Source: Calonectria ilicicola
Taxonomy: Eukaryota; Ascomycota; Sordariomycetes; Hypocreales; Nectriaceae
Assembly (NCBI GenBank): GCA_020809705.1
Contig: CP085831.1
Location: forward strand, 1,178,001 to 1,242,000
Direction: 5' to 3'
DNA: 64,000 nt
How positions within the stretch are numbered: position 1 is the first letter of the stretch; each line of letters opens with the position of its first letter. The translations under genes were made by a program, and so were the position numbers. The notes beneath the pieces were generated by a model that had not been told where the DNA came from, ran no database searches, and saw only the letters and a program-made list of their open reading frames with translations. Shown piece after piece: positions 25,059 through 38,462 of this stretch.

Positions 25059-27198
25059 TTATTCTTTGCCTTCCTCCCTTTCAAAATCAGGTGACTCATC
25101 CTCGACAACATTGTTGCGGATAACGAGCGAGCAGATGAAGGAAATTGCAACAAAGACAAGAGCCACTATTAAAAGAGTACCATAGGTTTTGACATATGCA
25201 GAGATGATCTGAGCTCTTTCCGTGGTGCCAACAGAATATTTTGTGGCTTCAAGGACAGATTGCATGATGTCTGAAGCAATGGATTTGAGATTAGTTGGTA
25301 GAGCCTGGCGGAGATTTCTTGCCAGCAACACTGGATAGATAATTAGCAAGTTATTTAAAAAAAAGTTTGTTCATGACTTACCTGTCCATATTCCACCGCA
25401 AACTGCACCACCAATAGACCCACCGATGTTGGCTGTTAGGAAGAAGGATGCAGTAACAATAGGCACGTCTACAAACATTAGCTAAAAGCACAGAGGTTGG
25501 GGAGGCTTTATACCAACCTTGTGGGGCAGACAATGATTGGATTAGCTGGATCACGTTGAGAAGGCCCCCGAAACCAATACCGTATACTACGAGAGATACG
25601 ATCACAGCAGCCTCTTTTTTCAATGGCTCGTGGAATGAGTAGAGTAATCCCAAACCCAAAACAGTTATGGCATTGGCAATTGAGAAAAGCCACTTGTTGT
25701 TCTTGAAATAAGCAGACGCAAATCCATACCAAATAGCCATGAAAGGCGCAACGACGTTGCAAAGATATGAAATCGTGGTGGCAGTCGAAACGGAAAATTT
25801 GCTCGAAACGACCAGAAAGACATACAAATAGGTTGTAACGATAACAGTGGCGCAGTATTGCATTGTGTTGCCTGCATTATTAATACCACAAAGCGCTAAA
25901 AAGAAGAGACGAACTCACATATCAATGCCGACAAAATGCTCAAATTTCCAAACATTGTGTGCGGAAAGAGAGGAGATTTCGAAAACTTCTTCTCCCAAAC
26001 AAAGAGGACAACAAGCAACAAGCCCCCGATGACTGTTGGCACAACGTTTTTGGGTTCACTGTATTTGCTTGGCCCTCTGGTCTCCAGAGGAATTGGAAGC
26101 AGTAGCATGGAGGTACCTGAAATTAGAAGCCCAATGCCAATAAGATCTTGCTGCTGAAGTACGTTCCAGACGTGTTTAGCCGAGGGTCGACTGGTACCCT
26201 GAACGGCCCTCATCCTCCGTTCTCCGATGAATAGGATAATAAGAAGTGTTATTGCGGCGAATGGAATCTAGAAAGTGTTAAAATATGCTCAGAAATGATC
26301 GCTGGATGTAAGGTTGATGACTTACGAGTATTGCCCAGATACCAGTTCCCCATCTCCAACCGGGTTTATCAAGCATCGCCTCAGCCATGTGACTGCCAGC
26401 CTAAATAATTCTAAGTAGATGAAATCTCGAAATGTTTAAGCAACGTACCAGCAAAGATATTATTGAAGGGGCGTTCACTGCTGCCATGGACAAACCGCGA
26501 TATCGAAGGCTGGACATTTCTATGGACAATGCGTCAGAAATGATGCCTCGGAGGGCTTCAGATTACTATACCAGCTGCAAGATAGAGAACCATAAATTTT
26601 GAAGCTTAAAGACAATGTTAGAATGAAATAACCGCATTGCAGAATTGTACATACTCATCAGCCCGATGGCGTAGAAAATGTAACCAGGGATAAAGCATGA
26701 AACATTGGGAGATGCGGCGATCAACACGAGGCCAAGCATGCTCAAAGTCAGAGCAGACAGAAAGATAAACAACGGTCTTGTTTACTAGTTTAGTTTTACG
26801 CCTATGCAGGACGAGTCAAAAATACGTACTGGATATGATTCACCAATACAGCCAAAGGGCCCTGAATCGCTTTATAAAATTGTTAATTGGGAAGCAGAGC
26901 GAGATGATTAGAACTGACCAATCGTTGCCACACCGACACAGGTGGCAAGGGCACCCTCAATTGAGACGCGAGAGAATTCGCTGAGTGCATATGTATAAAA
27001 TACGGAGACGGCAACGACATCGAGATAATTTGTCAAGGACACTAGTAACAGCCCAATCCAAGCTGCTACCAGTTCCCATTTACCAAGCACATCTGACAGG
27101 GAAATTTCTCCACGTTCCACTCGATCCACGGCGGGGCCGGCTTCAGCAGCACCCGCAGGATCTCCAAGATGTGGAAGACTGTAGGCGTCTTTTTCCAT
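25059..27198 (-). CDS. MFS transporter, siderophore-iron-transporter-like; one doubtful junction
   Basis: The minus-strand gene starts at ATG 27198 (MEKDAYSLPHL) and has about eight exons; exon 2 is only 40 nt (26830-26869). The N-terminal cytosolic tail is acidic and Gly/Pro-rich; about 12-14 hydrophobic helices follow. The C-terminal part (NIGGSIGGAVCGGIWT, LARNLRQALP, then a Tyr-rich loop and last helix) resembles fungal siderophore-iron transporters, which import ferric siderophores at the plasma membrane. Substrate is inferred, not shown. At the exon 3/4 junction the natural acceptor (CTTGCAG, exon from 26574) gives a TGIVI motif fitting the family and then a stop. The frame is regained only by an acceptor 19 nt downstream (CTGAAG, exon from 26555) or by assuming a one-base frameshift. 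All other junctions keep frame. Confidence 0.72.
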
Positions 27199-28501
27199 GG
27201 TGATTGATCCACTGATGTGAAGGCAGCAATTGGTGAAAACTACAATTTCAATGCGATTAAGACACAAAGGAATCTAAAAAAACAAAAGAAACCTGTCAAT
27301 TATGGTTATGAATATGACATGGTTATATACGGTATGTTATCTATGTCCTGTGCTCGATACTCAGTTTCCCCTCCGCAATTGATAGCATTCAGAGCTCTGG
27401 TGGTTCATGAACTATGCCTCATCCGGTTCACAGATCCACGCCGTGGTTTTGTGAGACCGCCATCAGCGCCATTCCTATTCGGGTCTACCAATACGAAGGT
27501 CAGGAGACTCCACTTATCACTCAGCAACAGCGGGTGGGTCAAGTCTCAACCGACTCCTGTTTTTGATTGGGTGAAGTCATTCAGCCTGGGATGCTTGCCA
27601 AGGAACATGGCTCATTGCCACTCTGTTATCAATAGTCCTACGCGCAATTGCTCAGGTGACGAACTCGATAACACATCCAGAGCACAGAGAGTGTTTAATA
27701 ATTCCCTGGCCGGGAACCGTCCAACTTTACCGCTACTTCAACTGCCTCGGGGTTTCCCAAGCACATTTGATTTTACGAGGGTCCGGAATTCATTCTCTCG
27801 GCAACTCGGAGCTCTTATCTGTATAGGCTGTAGAAATCCGGATTCCCATAGCAATTGCCAATCTCATGTACCCCGCTTTTCGCCAAACATGAACGCCCTC
27901 CTCCGCCTTCTCGCAAAGGAGGAACATTCGTACCTTGCGGATCATATTACTTTATAGTTTATTCTTGATATAAGTAATTTTTAGTGTATTTAATGTTAAT
28001 GACTAAATTTAAACAATTATTGAACTTAAACTAACTGCCTTTACTTGGATGTTAGCCTGGCTGCGAAAATGCGAAAGCTTGAACGGTCGGCAATAGACGT
28101 AGAACGCGTTTCTAGGCATACTTTGTCTGAAGTTGCTACAAGAGGATGAGGGAACTGATTTTATTCTTCCTTCACGAGAGGTCCGAGCGAGCTGAAAAAA
28201 AAAAGGCGCCGCCTGAGCACGGCAGAAGGAGGATGAACATGAAGGCGTTTTTTTTGGAGGCTACTATTGGTACAGATGTTACGCCACAGTCAACTAACCA
28301 ATGCTGAAAACAAACTAGTCTTCCAGTTTCGAAAATGCCTCGTGCGGCTGAAAATGCGGTATCGCCCAAGATTTGGTGTTTTTAGGATACGATCGATTGG
28401 GCTTCAAGGGAGGAAAGTGCAAACATTTCCCCCCAACGACTACCAGGAAAAGGCAACGCAGAGAGCCACCCTCAACTATCTGTTTTATATCTTATTCTTA
28501 C
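27199..28501. promoter_or_regulatory. Former promoter region of the gene now starting at 54404
   Basis: No convincing gene. The left part must contain the transporter promoter. The right part ends in TATCTTATTCTTAC, the left copy of the outer retrotransposon's target duplication. Before the insertion this continued directly into ATAATGG of the membrane-protein gene, so it was that gene's upstream region. An open frame at 27217-27957 has no recognisable features. Confidence 0.6.
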
Positions 28502-28676
28502 TGTGGAGACTAGTTGTGGCTGGCCTCGATGGCCTCACGGCCTCAATGCGTTGTCGCAGCCCCACAGCCAATTGGGGCTGGACCTAGCTATAAAACACAT
28601 AGTTGACTGCTCTTTATTTCATAGGAATTAAGGCTCTTTTAATCTCTTGTTATGATCTAATGATCAAAGTGTGATA
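28502..28676 (+). repeat. 5' LTR of TE-A (175 bp)
   Basis: Starts TGTGGAGACT and ends GTGTGATA (CA changed to TA). It aligns end to end with 54221-54395 and is much less mutated than that copy. It contains a TATAAAAC box around 28,590. Confidence 0.93.
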
Positions 28677-28690
28677 GTTATGAGCCTGGG
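28677..28690 (+). promoter_or_regulatory. Primer binding site of TE-A (half-tRNA initiator Met)
   Basis: GTTATGAGCC directly abuts the 5' LTR and is complementary to the anticodon loop and stem of eukaryotic initiator tRNA-Met (GGCUCAUAAC). Copia-type elements prime from an internally cleaved tRNA in this way. Confidence 0.7.
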
Positions 28691-30539
28691 TAGCTATATA
28701 AGTTAGTAACTTCTATTATTATATTTTATATTTAATTAAATAAATTAAATAATACTTTTTTTTATTATTTTTTAATATTAAATATAATAATTATTATTAT
28801 TATATATTTAAAATAATTATTAATATTAATATTATAAATATTTAAAGATTTTTAATTATTATTAAATTTTATTTATTAAAATAATAAATTAAATAGATCT
28901 TTATATTAAAAGATTATATATAAAGTTTAAGATTTTAAGAATATATTAATTTTAATAAAGAAAATATAATAAATAATTTAAATATTATTTTTAATTTAAT
29001 ATTTTTTAATAAAATAAAGAAAAAGATAAAAGATAAATAAAAGGAAAAAAATAAATAAATATATTATAAAATATAGATATTATTATAAGGCTAGGAATAG
29101 AGCTTAAAATAGCTAACTTTAAACTTATTACCTTTAAAAAGTAAGTTTAAGAGAAGTTAGTTTTATATATTTAAATTATTAAGATTATTAAGAAAGTTTA
29201 TTATTAAGAAATTATTAATAAAATTATTAAATAATATAAAGATTATATTATTTATAAGCTTATTAAAGCTTTTAAAATAAAGTTTATATTAAAAGAAAAT
29301 AATATAATTAATAAAGTAAGATTATACTATATAAACTATTTAAAAAATACTAATTATATAAATTAAAAATCTAAAACTTAGTATATAATTTAAAATTTAA
29401 TTTAAATTTAAAATAATATTTATAATATCTTTAAGATTAAAGAAATACTTATTATTTACAATTTCTTTTAAATAATTAATATTTAATTTACTTCTTCTTA
29501 GGTATAGAACTAATTGGACTAACTTATAAAAAAGAAGTTAAGAAATAAGTAATTGATTTATTTAAAAGCTATAGAAATATCTTCCTAAAAGTTATCTTAA
29601 GCTAATTAAATTTTAAGTATATAGGCATTTATATTACACTAGGAGACCTCTTAGAGATATAGTAAATAGCCCCTTTTAAGAGCCCTAAATGCCTATATAA
29701 TAGAAAATTCTATAAATTCATAATAACCAAGTATATATACCTTTAATATATACTTATAGAAGACTTTAATTTTAAGCTTAATAAGAAGCTAATAGATAAG
29801 GATTATATTTATATATATATATAATTTTAAGAGTTTAAATAGAATAAGCTTTATAAAGAGATAGTATAAAAAGATTAGATTTTTATTATAATAATTATAA
29901 AAAATAATAAATAAAATATTATTTTATTAATTATTATTATTATAATTCTTAATCTAATATTATTATATATAGTATAGAAAATTATATTAATATTTATAAT
30001 ATTAAAAATAATTTTTTATTTACTTTATTAAAGTATATTAATTAATAATTATAATATTATTTATTTAATTAATTTAAAAAAATAGCTTATAAAAGGATCT
30101 TTTATATTAAAAAAAGGAGGCTATATAAAGGCAAGCTTAAGCTAATTTCTAATTATAGGAAAAGGCAAATATATATTAAAAAACCTATTTAAAGACTTAA
30201 CTAGTATTTATATAATTAATTTAAAGTTTAATAATATTATTATAATAAAAGGATTTTATACTAATATTATATTAAAAGCTTATTTAAAGAAGATTAGAGT
30301 CTAGTATTATAGCTTTAATTACTCTCTACATTTTAAAAGCCTAGAGTAAAGTATCTTTTTAATTAAATATAAATATATATATAATATAATAATTCTTCAA
30401 TATAAACTAATCTTTATCTACCTATTAAATTAACTAATATTTAATAATATAATTTTAATTAATAATATAAGTATTTAATTAATTATTACTATATTAAAAT
30501 AAAAAAAATAAAACTCTATTTATTAATTTAGACCTTCAA

Positions 30540-31396
30540 GAGATCTCCTAAGACCAAGGGAGGATACTAAGGAGCTATAATATAAATAAGTAAGGCACCT
30601 TAGAGTTATAATGCTAAAAGAGCTAATAAGAAGAGGTTATAATATATAAATTAAAAGAACTACAAGAATAGATTATAAGATCTATACTTAAATATATATA
30701 AAGTAGATTATATTATATAGATAGTTAGATTATTATTTACTAAGGCTATTTTAGTGTATTTACTAGGATTTATAAGATTATTTTAGAGGATATAATGGCT
30801 CTAACTAGCTCCTAATTATAAAAGATAAATATAATAATATATTCTATATATAATCTATTATTAATAAGTAAGGAACTATTATATTTAATAAATTATTTTA
30901 GTTTAAAAGCTAAATTAAGAGGCAATTTAATCTCTTAATATATATTATTAAGTATAATAATAAGATTATTATTATTATAATTAAAGATCTAATTAAATAT
31001 TAAAAATAGATATATAAATAAGGTATAGATTTAGAGCTCTTTTTACTAGAGATCTATAAATTAAATAGTACTATTAAATATATAAATTAAAAAGTAATAA
31101 ATAAGTCTAATATAATACTTAATAAAATAAAGCTTCTAGTAAAGCTATAGCTAGAAAGTATTAGAATAATTATATACTTACTTAATATATTACCTTTAAA
31201 AATAAGAAATTAAATATCCCTACTTAAGAGATTAGATATATAATTTAGGCACTATACTCCTTTATTAATAAGAGAGCTTATAGTTGATTTAAAGCCTAAT
31301 TAGAATAATGTATATATATATAATTACCGTGCCTATCTATTAATTGGAGGTAAGGTATTAGGCTAATAAAAGAGAGATATAAAAGTTAGCCCTAGA
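30540..31396 (+). pseudogene. Copia integrase relic of TE-A (left part)
   Basis: With stops read through, this stretch gives an integrase-like order ending in a YLLNILP-like motif (from YLLNRTP) and then a VSPR segment. The TE-B insertion cuts it there. The reading resumes at 50486-50560 as RGHIGYLVGY, a motif of copia integrase C-termini. Numerous in-frame stops; dead. Confidence 0.75.
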
Positions 31397-31791
31397 TGTT
31401 ATGACCCATGACACACCTGGGCGGTCAAACAAGGCAGAAACGATGCTCACCTACCCTATAGCCTTATATTAACTAATAAGGAAGTGCTTACAAGTGATCA
31501 TTTATAGTATTAGTGATTACCCTATGATTATTATCTTAATTATTAATATATTAGATAGAATTAATATAGTGAGCGCTTATTAGGTAATAGTATATAGATA
31601 GATTAGAATCTGCCTTTATAGCTAATATTAACTAGTTTTTAATATAATTTGATTATTTTAATTATAATTAACTATTACCTAATATAATATCTTTATTATT
31701 TTATTTATTATAATATATTTAATTATCTTATTAATAATAAACCTTTTATTCTAATTGGTTTATTAAGTTAGGAATTAATTAAATTATTATA
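31397..31791 (+). repeat. 5' LTR of TE-B
   Basis: Starts TGTTATGACCC and aligns with 50086-50485 over its whole length. Its first 80 bp are nearly unmutated, whereas the other copy is strongly AT-shifted there; at the 3' ends of the two LTRs the opposite holds. Confidence 0.9.
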
Positions 31792-32695
31792 TATTAAAAG
31801 CTTTTATTTAATTAATTATTTATATTAATAATTAAATAATAATAATATCTAGAAAGAATTTTATTATTATTACTTCTTTTAATAATACTAAATTAATTAT
31901 AAAATTATAATAAATTAAAAAAAAACTTATAAATATACAAGCTTAGCTTAAAGTAAAAGAAGCTAGAACTATTATAATTAAAGAAAGTAAGGGTAAAGAT
32001 ATTAGTAAAATCCTAAGATCTCTAGTTTTAAAACCCTTCCTAGGAAAAGCTATTAATATAATCCCTTTTTTATCTAAATAAAGGGATAATTTTGCTTCTT
32101 TTTAATCTAATTTGTAATTCTTGAAGCTTAAGTATTATATATTAAAATCCTTTTTAAGGAGATATAGGAGTATAGTTTAAATCTATTATAAGAGATTATT
32201 TGGAAAATAAAAATAATATTAATTAAATTAAAAAAACTTAAAAGATCTTTAAAGATTAAGAAAATTTTAAAATTACTATTAAAGATAACTTTAATATAGT
32301 TAATATAGAATAATAAGCTATAAATTAATTATATAAGCTTAAATAAATAAAATCTTATAATTAATATTTAATTAAGTTTAAAAGAATTATAATATAAATA
32401 GCTTAAAATAATAATATATTAATAAAACTCTATTATAAAGGCTTAAAAGATAAAATTAAAAATGAAATTTATAAGGAAGATTAATTAAAAAAACTCTTAA
32501 AGTATATTAAAAGTACTATTAAAATTAATAAAAAAATAATTTAACTAATATAAAGAATATGCCCAAGATAATAAAACCCTATATATCCTAAATAAAGAAA
32601 AATCTTAAAATAAATAATAAAGTATTACATATAGGACCTATTTAGGACTAATAGAACTTGGTATTATCTAGAGTTATAATAAAAGTAAGATTACT

Positions 32696-32737
32696 TACTT
32701 TAATTATAGAAAGAAAGGATATAAATCTTTTAAATGC
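32696..32737 (+). pseudogene. Gag zinc-knuckle relic of TE-B
   Basis: Fourteen codons read YFNYRKKGYKSFKC. The spacing equals the retroelement CX2CX4HX4C knuckle, with the first two Cys and the His each changed to Tyr, exactly the G-to-A and C-to-T changes RIP makes (TGT/TGC to TAT/TAC, CAT to TAT). Confidence 0.8.
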
Positions 32738-34569
32738 TACTCTTTAAGAATAAGAAATTAGTTTAAACCTATACTAAAAGGACAGAAATAACTTAATACT
32801 ATAAAAAACCAATAAACCCTAGTATTAGAGGGAAAAGAGAATATTATAGGAAAAGTTGTTCTTATTATTATTTCTAAATATAAACTAATTATTATTATTA
32901 AATAATAAAAAAAAGTTATAAATTATAAAAAGTTAAGTTTATTTTATAATAAGAAGTTAATAAAGCTATTTATAAAGTATAATTAATCTAGAAAGAAAGA
33001 AAAGTATACCTACTATATAAATAATTAAAATAAGCTAAAGAAATAGGAATCCTTATATCTATACTAAACATCTATACTAATAAAGCCCTAGCATAATAGG
33101 ATATTTATATTTATAATAAAAATAAGAAAAGAAGGTAGACAACTAGCCTACAGAAAATAGCATAATAAATCAGGGAACCCTTATGGGATGGAGATAAAGT
33201 ATTCCTACTAGCCTGAAGCAAGTGATAACTAGGAAATCTTAATCCCTAATTAATCTAATACCTAGAGGATAACCCCTAACTAAATATAATATATAAAAAA
33301 TATAAAAAAATTTTATAAATAAATTACTATAATTATAATTATTTTATTTATATAGAATAAAAATGAAAAGTAGTATACTTTCTTATTAAGGTAGAAGATA
33401 TAGCTATTTACTATATTTATAAAAGATACTTTAACTAATATAAAATTATAGGAAGAAACCTCTACTACTAATTCACTATATTAAAATTAAGCAAGTCTAA
33501 GTTCCCTAATTATAATAAATTACCTTAAAATAAATACTAAGACCCTAAATATAATATCCATATATTAAATAAAGTAATAATCTAATACTAAATAAAACCA
33601 AAAAATAAGTAAAGCCTTTTATAGGAGAGTAGTAAAAGTAGCTAGGGTAATAATTCTTAGAATTACTAAAAGAACTTCTTAAAAAAGCTTTATACTTTAT
33701 AATTAAAGAGTAATCTTAATAATAATTAAAAATAGAAATAAGGATTAAAAGAAAGTAATATAATATTATAGTGGATAGTAGAGCTAAATAAAATTATATT
33801 AATTTTTAAATAATTAATTAATTTTAATTATTATAGATAATAAAAGCCAATCTATATAAAATTATTAATATAAAAGAAATCTCTTTTAGCTATAATAATA
33901 ATATTATAAATAAAAAGATTAATTATTTAAAAGTCTTTATTAAAGGAAAAAACTAAGAAATAACCTTTAATATTATTAATATTAAATAATATAATCTAGT
34001 TTTAGGGTATCTATAGTTATACTAATATAACCTTAATATTTACTAATATACTAGTTAAGTATAAATATTTAAGAAATATAATATAGCTAATAATATTTCT
34101 ACAAATCTAGCTAAGAGATCTCAAACTCCTAGCCCTAATTAAATAAAAGATATAAGTAAAGAAGAATCTTTGCTATTTAGAGAAATAAAACATAAATATA
34201 AGAATAATTAAAAAAAATAATAATAATAGACTATTATATACCTTAAAATATAGTTCTAATAAATTAATAAAAGCCTTAAAGAAATAAAGGCTAAAGCAGA
34301 AATAGATAAACTATATAATATACTCTTATAGTACTAAATTTATAAAAAGCTCTTTATAGAAGAACTAGATACTGGACTACCTAAATTTAGCTAATAAAAC
34401 TATAAAATTACCTTTAAAAATAAATCTAATACTTAATTTTACTTTATTTATAATCTTAACTAAATTAAGCTTAATATTTTAAAAAATATATTTAAAATAT
34501 ACTTAAAAAGGGATATATCTATATTTTAAATTCCAAAGCTAATTACCTTATTATATTTATGTTTAAGAA

Positions 34570-35447
34570 GAATAAGAAGTTATACCTTATTATAGATTAT
34601 TAATAACTTAATAATATTATTATTAAAGATTATATTTTATTATTATTAATTAATAAAATAAAGAATTACTTTTATAAAGCTAATATCTTTACTATACTAG
34701 ATCTTAAAGAAGTATATAATCTTATTTATATTAAAAAAAGATATAAATAAAAAACTACTTTCTAAACTAAGTTTAGATTATTTAAATACCTAGTTATACT
34801 TTTTAAATTTATAAATATACTAATATTATTTTAATAAATAATAACCAATATATTATAAGAATACTTAAACATCTTTATTATCTACTATTTAAATAATATC
34901 CTTATTTTCTTTAAAAATAAAAAAGAATATGAAGAACATATTTATAAGATTTTAAAAGCCCTCTAAAACATCAAACTTTTAATTAAACTAGAAAAAAGTA
35001 AGTTCTATACTTAAAAAATAGAATTTCTAGAATATATTATTAGCTTTAATAAAATTTATATAAATCTAAAGAAAGTTATTATAATAAAAGATTAAAAAGA
35101 ACCTACTAATATAAAGAAAGTATAAGCCTTTCTTAGATTTACTAATTATTATTGAAGATTTATTAAGGGATTTAATAAAATTACTTTAAATATAATAGAA
35201 TTAATTAAGAAAGGAATTATCTTTTAATAAGAAAGTAAAGTATAATAATTATTTAAAGTTATAAAAAATGCTATTTTAGAAGAATCTATTCTTATAATAT
35301 TTAATCTTAATAAATCTATAAAGCTAGAAATTAATATATTAGACTTTACCTTAAGAGCCTAGATTAAATAATAAGATAAATAAGAAAACCTATATCTTAT
35401 AGCATTTTACTTATATAAGCTATATAGCTCTAAGCTAAATTACTTTA
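34570..35447 (+). pseudogene. Gypsy reverse transcriptase / RNase H relic of TE-B
   Basis: Translation through stops gives AKIFTILDLKEAYNLI-like motif A, then YYLNNILIFF at 34882-34911, the mutated YLDDILIFS catalytic box, followed by VQAFLRFTNYYRRFI-like sequence. The RNase H start (FYSRKL-LNY) is broken at 35,447 by TE-C and continues as YNKEFLTI after 47,639. Confidence 0.88.
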
Positions 35448-35662
35448 TATAACGAACTAGATTCATAACTAAGGTAAAGCACAAATAGGACCATAATAAA
35501 CCTCTATTCTTATTACCAAGACTTCAACTTAATAAACCATAGAACTATTTATCTATACTCACTACATAATATTATTATAAGTATCCTTACTTTATAATAT
35601 CTTATACTAATATACATTTAATATATATACTTAATTGATCCTCTTGATCCTATATTTTTATA
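35448..35662 (-). repeat. 3' LTR of TE-C (215 bp)
   Basis: Reverse complement starts TATAAAAATA (from TGTAAAGATG) and aligns end to end with the three other LTRs of this family. Confidence 0.92.
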
Positions 35663-36173
35663 ATTATCTTCTTCTTCTAAAAGCTTATTCTCAAGCTTTA
35701 AGAGGATTTAGTAGAAGTGGCATTACCCTTATACCTTATTATCCTATTTCTTATATATCCTTTTAATTTATTTATAATATTTATATACTAAAGTTATTAT
35801 ATTTTTAAAATAAGCTTTAAGTTTTTATATATTATACTTTATAGACTACCTAATTTACTTAATCTAATATAATATCTTATTACTATTATCTTTATATATA
35901 ATAATCTCCTTAATCTCCTACTTATTCTCTTTCTTAGCTAGCTTTAATAAATAGGTAGTAGTACTACCTTTAGCGCCTTCCTAGGGTTTAAGTAAGAAGA
36001 TTGAGAAAATATTATATATTTGTTAGTATTACTTAGGTAAGTATATCCTATAGGCCTGTTATCTTATTCTTTTAGTAATAGTAATTTTAATAAACTTAGG
36101 TGCAAGCTTCTTATACTTAAATCTAAAGTTCCTTATAAATAAACTAATAATCTATTCTTTCTTATACTCTATA

Positions 36174-36388
36174 TATAAAGATGTAGGACCAAGAGGATCA
36201 ATCAAGCATACATACTGAATGTATACTAGCACAAGATATTATAGGGCAAGAATGCCTACAATAATATCATATAATAAATATAGGCAAATAATTCTATAGT
36301 TTATTAAGTTAAAATCTTAATAATAAGAATAGAGATCTATTATAATTCTATTTATACTTTACCTTAATTATAAATCTAATTTATTATA
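36174..36388 (+). repeat. 5' LTR of TE-D (215 bp)
   Basis: Begins TATAAAGATGTAGG, the RIP form of TGTAAAGATGTGGG seen intact (reverse complement) at 47,621-47,634. Ends TTTATTATA. Confidence 0.92.
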
Positions 36389-37675
36389 ATTCTTTAATTT
36401 CTTTTTTTTAAAAGATTAATATATTATATAATAAATAGAGCTACTAGAAGCTTAGAAAGGATTAATATTATATTATTATTTTTTAAGTTAATAAGGATTT
36501 ATTATAGTAGGTAAGAGTTATAAATATAGGCTATATATAATTAAGAGTGTAAATAAAAATTTTAAAAAAGCTTATTTAAAGAGGTAGAGTTTTAGAGAAT
36601 CTAGATGTATTTTTTATTTTAATTTTTAAGAGTATTTTAATTATAAAGTTAGAGAAATAAAAATTTTAAGATTTAAAGAATATTAAGAAGTAGATATTAT
36701 TATTATTTATAGTATAAATCTTATATAATATAAAAAAAATTATAATATTTATAAAAGATTTTATAATTATAATAGTTTAATAATAAAAATAATTTTAAAT
36801 ATAATAATAGTAGCTTTAGGCTTAGTAGTAGTAATTCTAGATAGATATATTATATTAATTAGCTATATAGCTTAATGTAAATCTAAGAAAGAACTATAAA
36901 AAACCTTTATTATATAATTATAAAAAGCTTAATAAAAATATATTAAATATCTAAATTAATAATTAGATCTATACTATTAAAGTTAATAATAATTTATAGC
37001 TAGGTAGTTCTACTATATAGTATATAAAGTAAGCTATAATTAAGTTCTTATACTCTTTATAAATATAATAATATAATTATATTAAAGAGCTTACTAACTA
37101 AGATCCTTTATAGGAAAACTTTCTTATTTTTATATATAAGATATATATTAATCTAGATCTATATAAGTACTAGCTCTATAATAAATTACTATTTTTAAAA
37201 TAGAAAAAAGATTATATACTATAATAACACTTTATTATATAAATAGCTTTATATATTATATTAAGTATTAAAGGCTTAAAGAATAATACTATCTTAATTT
37301 ATTAATATTATTTTAGATTATAATTTAAATTAAAAGTAGAAATATTAAAATAAAAAGTAAAGTTTAAAAAGTTTTATAAAGTAATTAATAAAATTAAATA
37401 ACTTTAAATCTATCTTTATTAAAATAATCAAGAAGTACAAGAGAGTAATAATATTAAAAGACTACTTTTTAATTAATAAAAAAGCTTTTAAAAGTAATAT
37501 TCTAGTAATTATAAAAACTAAGGTAAAGATTAAAATAAAGGTAGAAGCTAAGGAGGTATACCTAGATTAATCTTTTTAAAAGATAATATTAAATCTATTT
37601 CTTTTATTACTTTTAATAATATAAAGAAGATTATTAATTCTAATTATATTTAATTTTTAATTTATTATATTTATA

Positions 37676-38462
37676 TCTTTCATATAGTTATTTTCTTCCT
37701 TTTAGAAAAGAAAGATGCCAACAAGATCACAGGACCTAAAGGCACACCTCATAATAGACTTTCACATCAATTGGTACAATCACCCTTATACCAACTCTAA
37801 AGCCTAAAGGCAACACAAGATAAAAACCTTAATAGATGGAACCCTTATACAATAAAAGGAAGAATTTTACTTAAATAAACCTCTCTCAAACAACCCTCTC
37901 TCAAACACACACCAAATAGACCCTCTCAAAAACATATGCATGCATAACCAAGATATTTAAATAATACATCATCTACAAGGATAATAATCCTTCAAAAATA
38001 AAATCTATAGCTTAATATATTTATTAAGAAATCTAAGTTAATAATATTAAATTAAATATAAAGGATTGAAAATTAAAAAAATTTTAAAAAGAAATAATAA
38101 AAATATAAAAATAAAATAATATAAAGAATTAGATTAGAATTAAGCTAATCCTTTAAGAATATAAATTCTTTTTTAAAAGGAAAATCTTTTAAATAAGAAT
38201 AAAATCTTTATTTAAAAGTAATAATAAATAATAAAACTAATATTAAAATATTTTAATATATTTAAATATAAAAGATCTTTCTTTAAGGAGAATTAAAAGA
38301 GATTTTTAGAGAAAATAAAGAATAAGGGTTTTATATGGATTGATATATTGAATTGAATAGTTATAAATATAGTATAGTGGAAGGAAAAAGGCAGGAAAGG
38401 TGTACTAGAATAGGAAATGCAAACAACGGTTCAATCAAACAACTAACAGGATACGAGCAGTG
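37676..38462. mobile_element. 787 bp insertion of unknown class inside TE-D
   Basis: ATTTATTATATTTATA occurs once in sister copy TE-C but on both sides of this segment in TE-D (37660-37675 and 38463-38478), so this is an insertion with a 15-16 bp target duplication. No LTR, terminal inverted repeat, poly-A tail or coding sequence is evident. The left 300 bp keep C but have lost G; the right 130 bp keep G but have lost C. Long duplications are typical of LINE/SINE insertion, but the 3' tail expected for that is not seen. Confidence 0.75.

Noticed and set aside
27217..27957. 246-codon open frame upstream of the retrotransposon block
   Set aside because: No recognisable domain, lies in a divergent promoter region, and its reading looks like random sequence.
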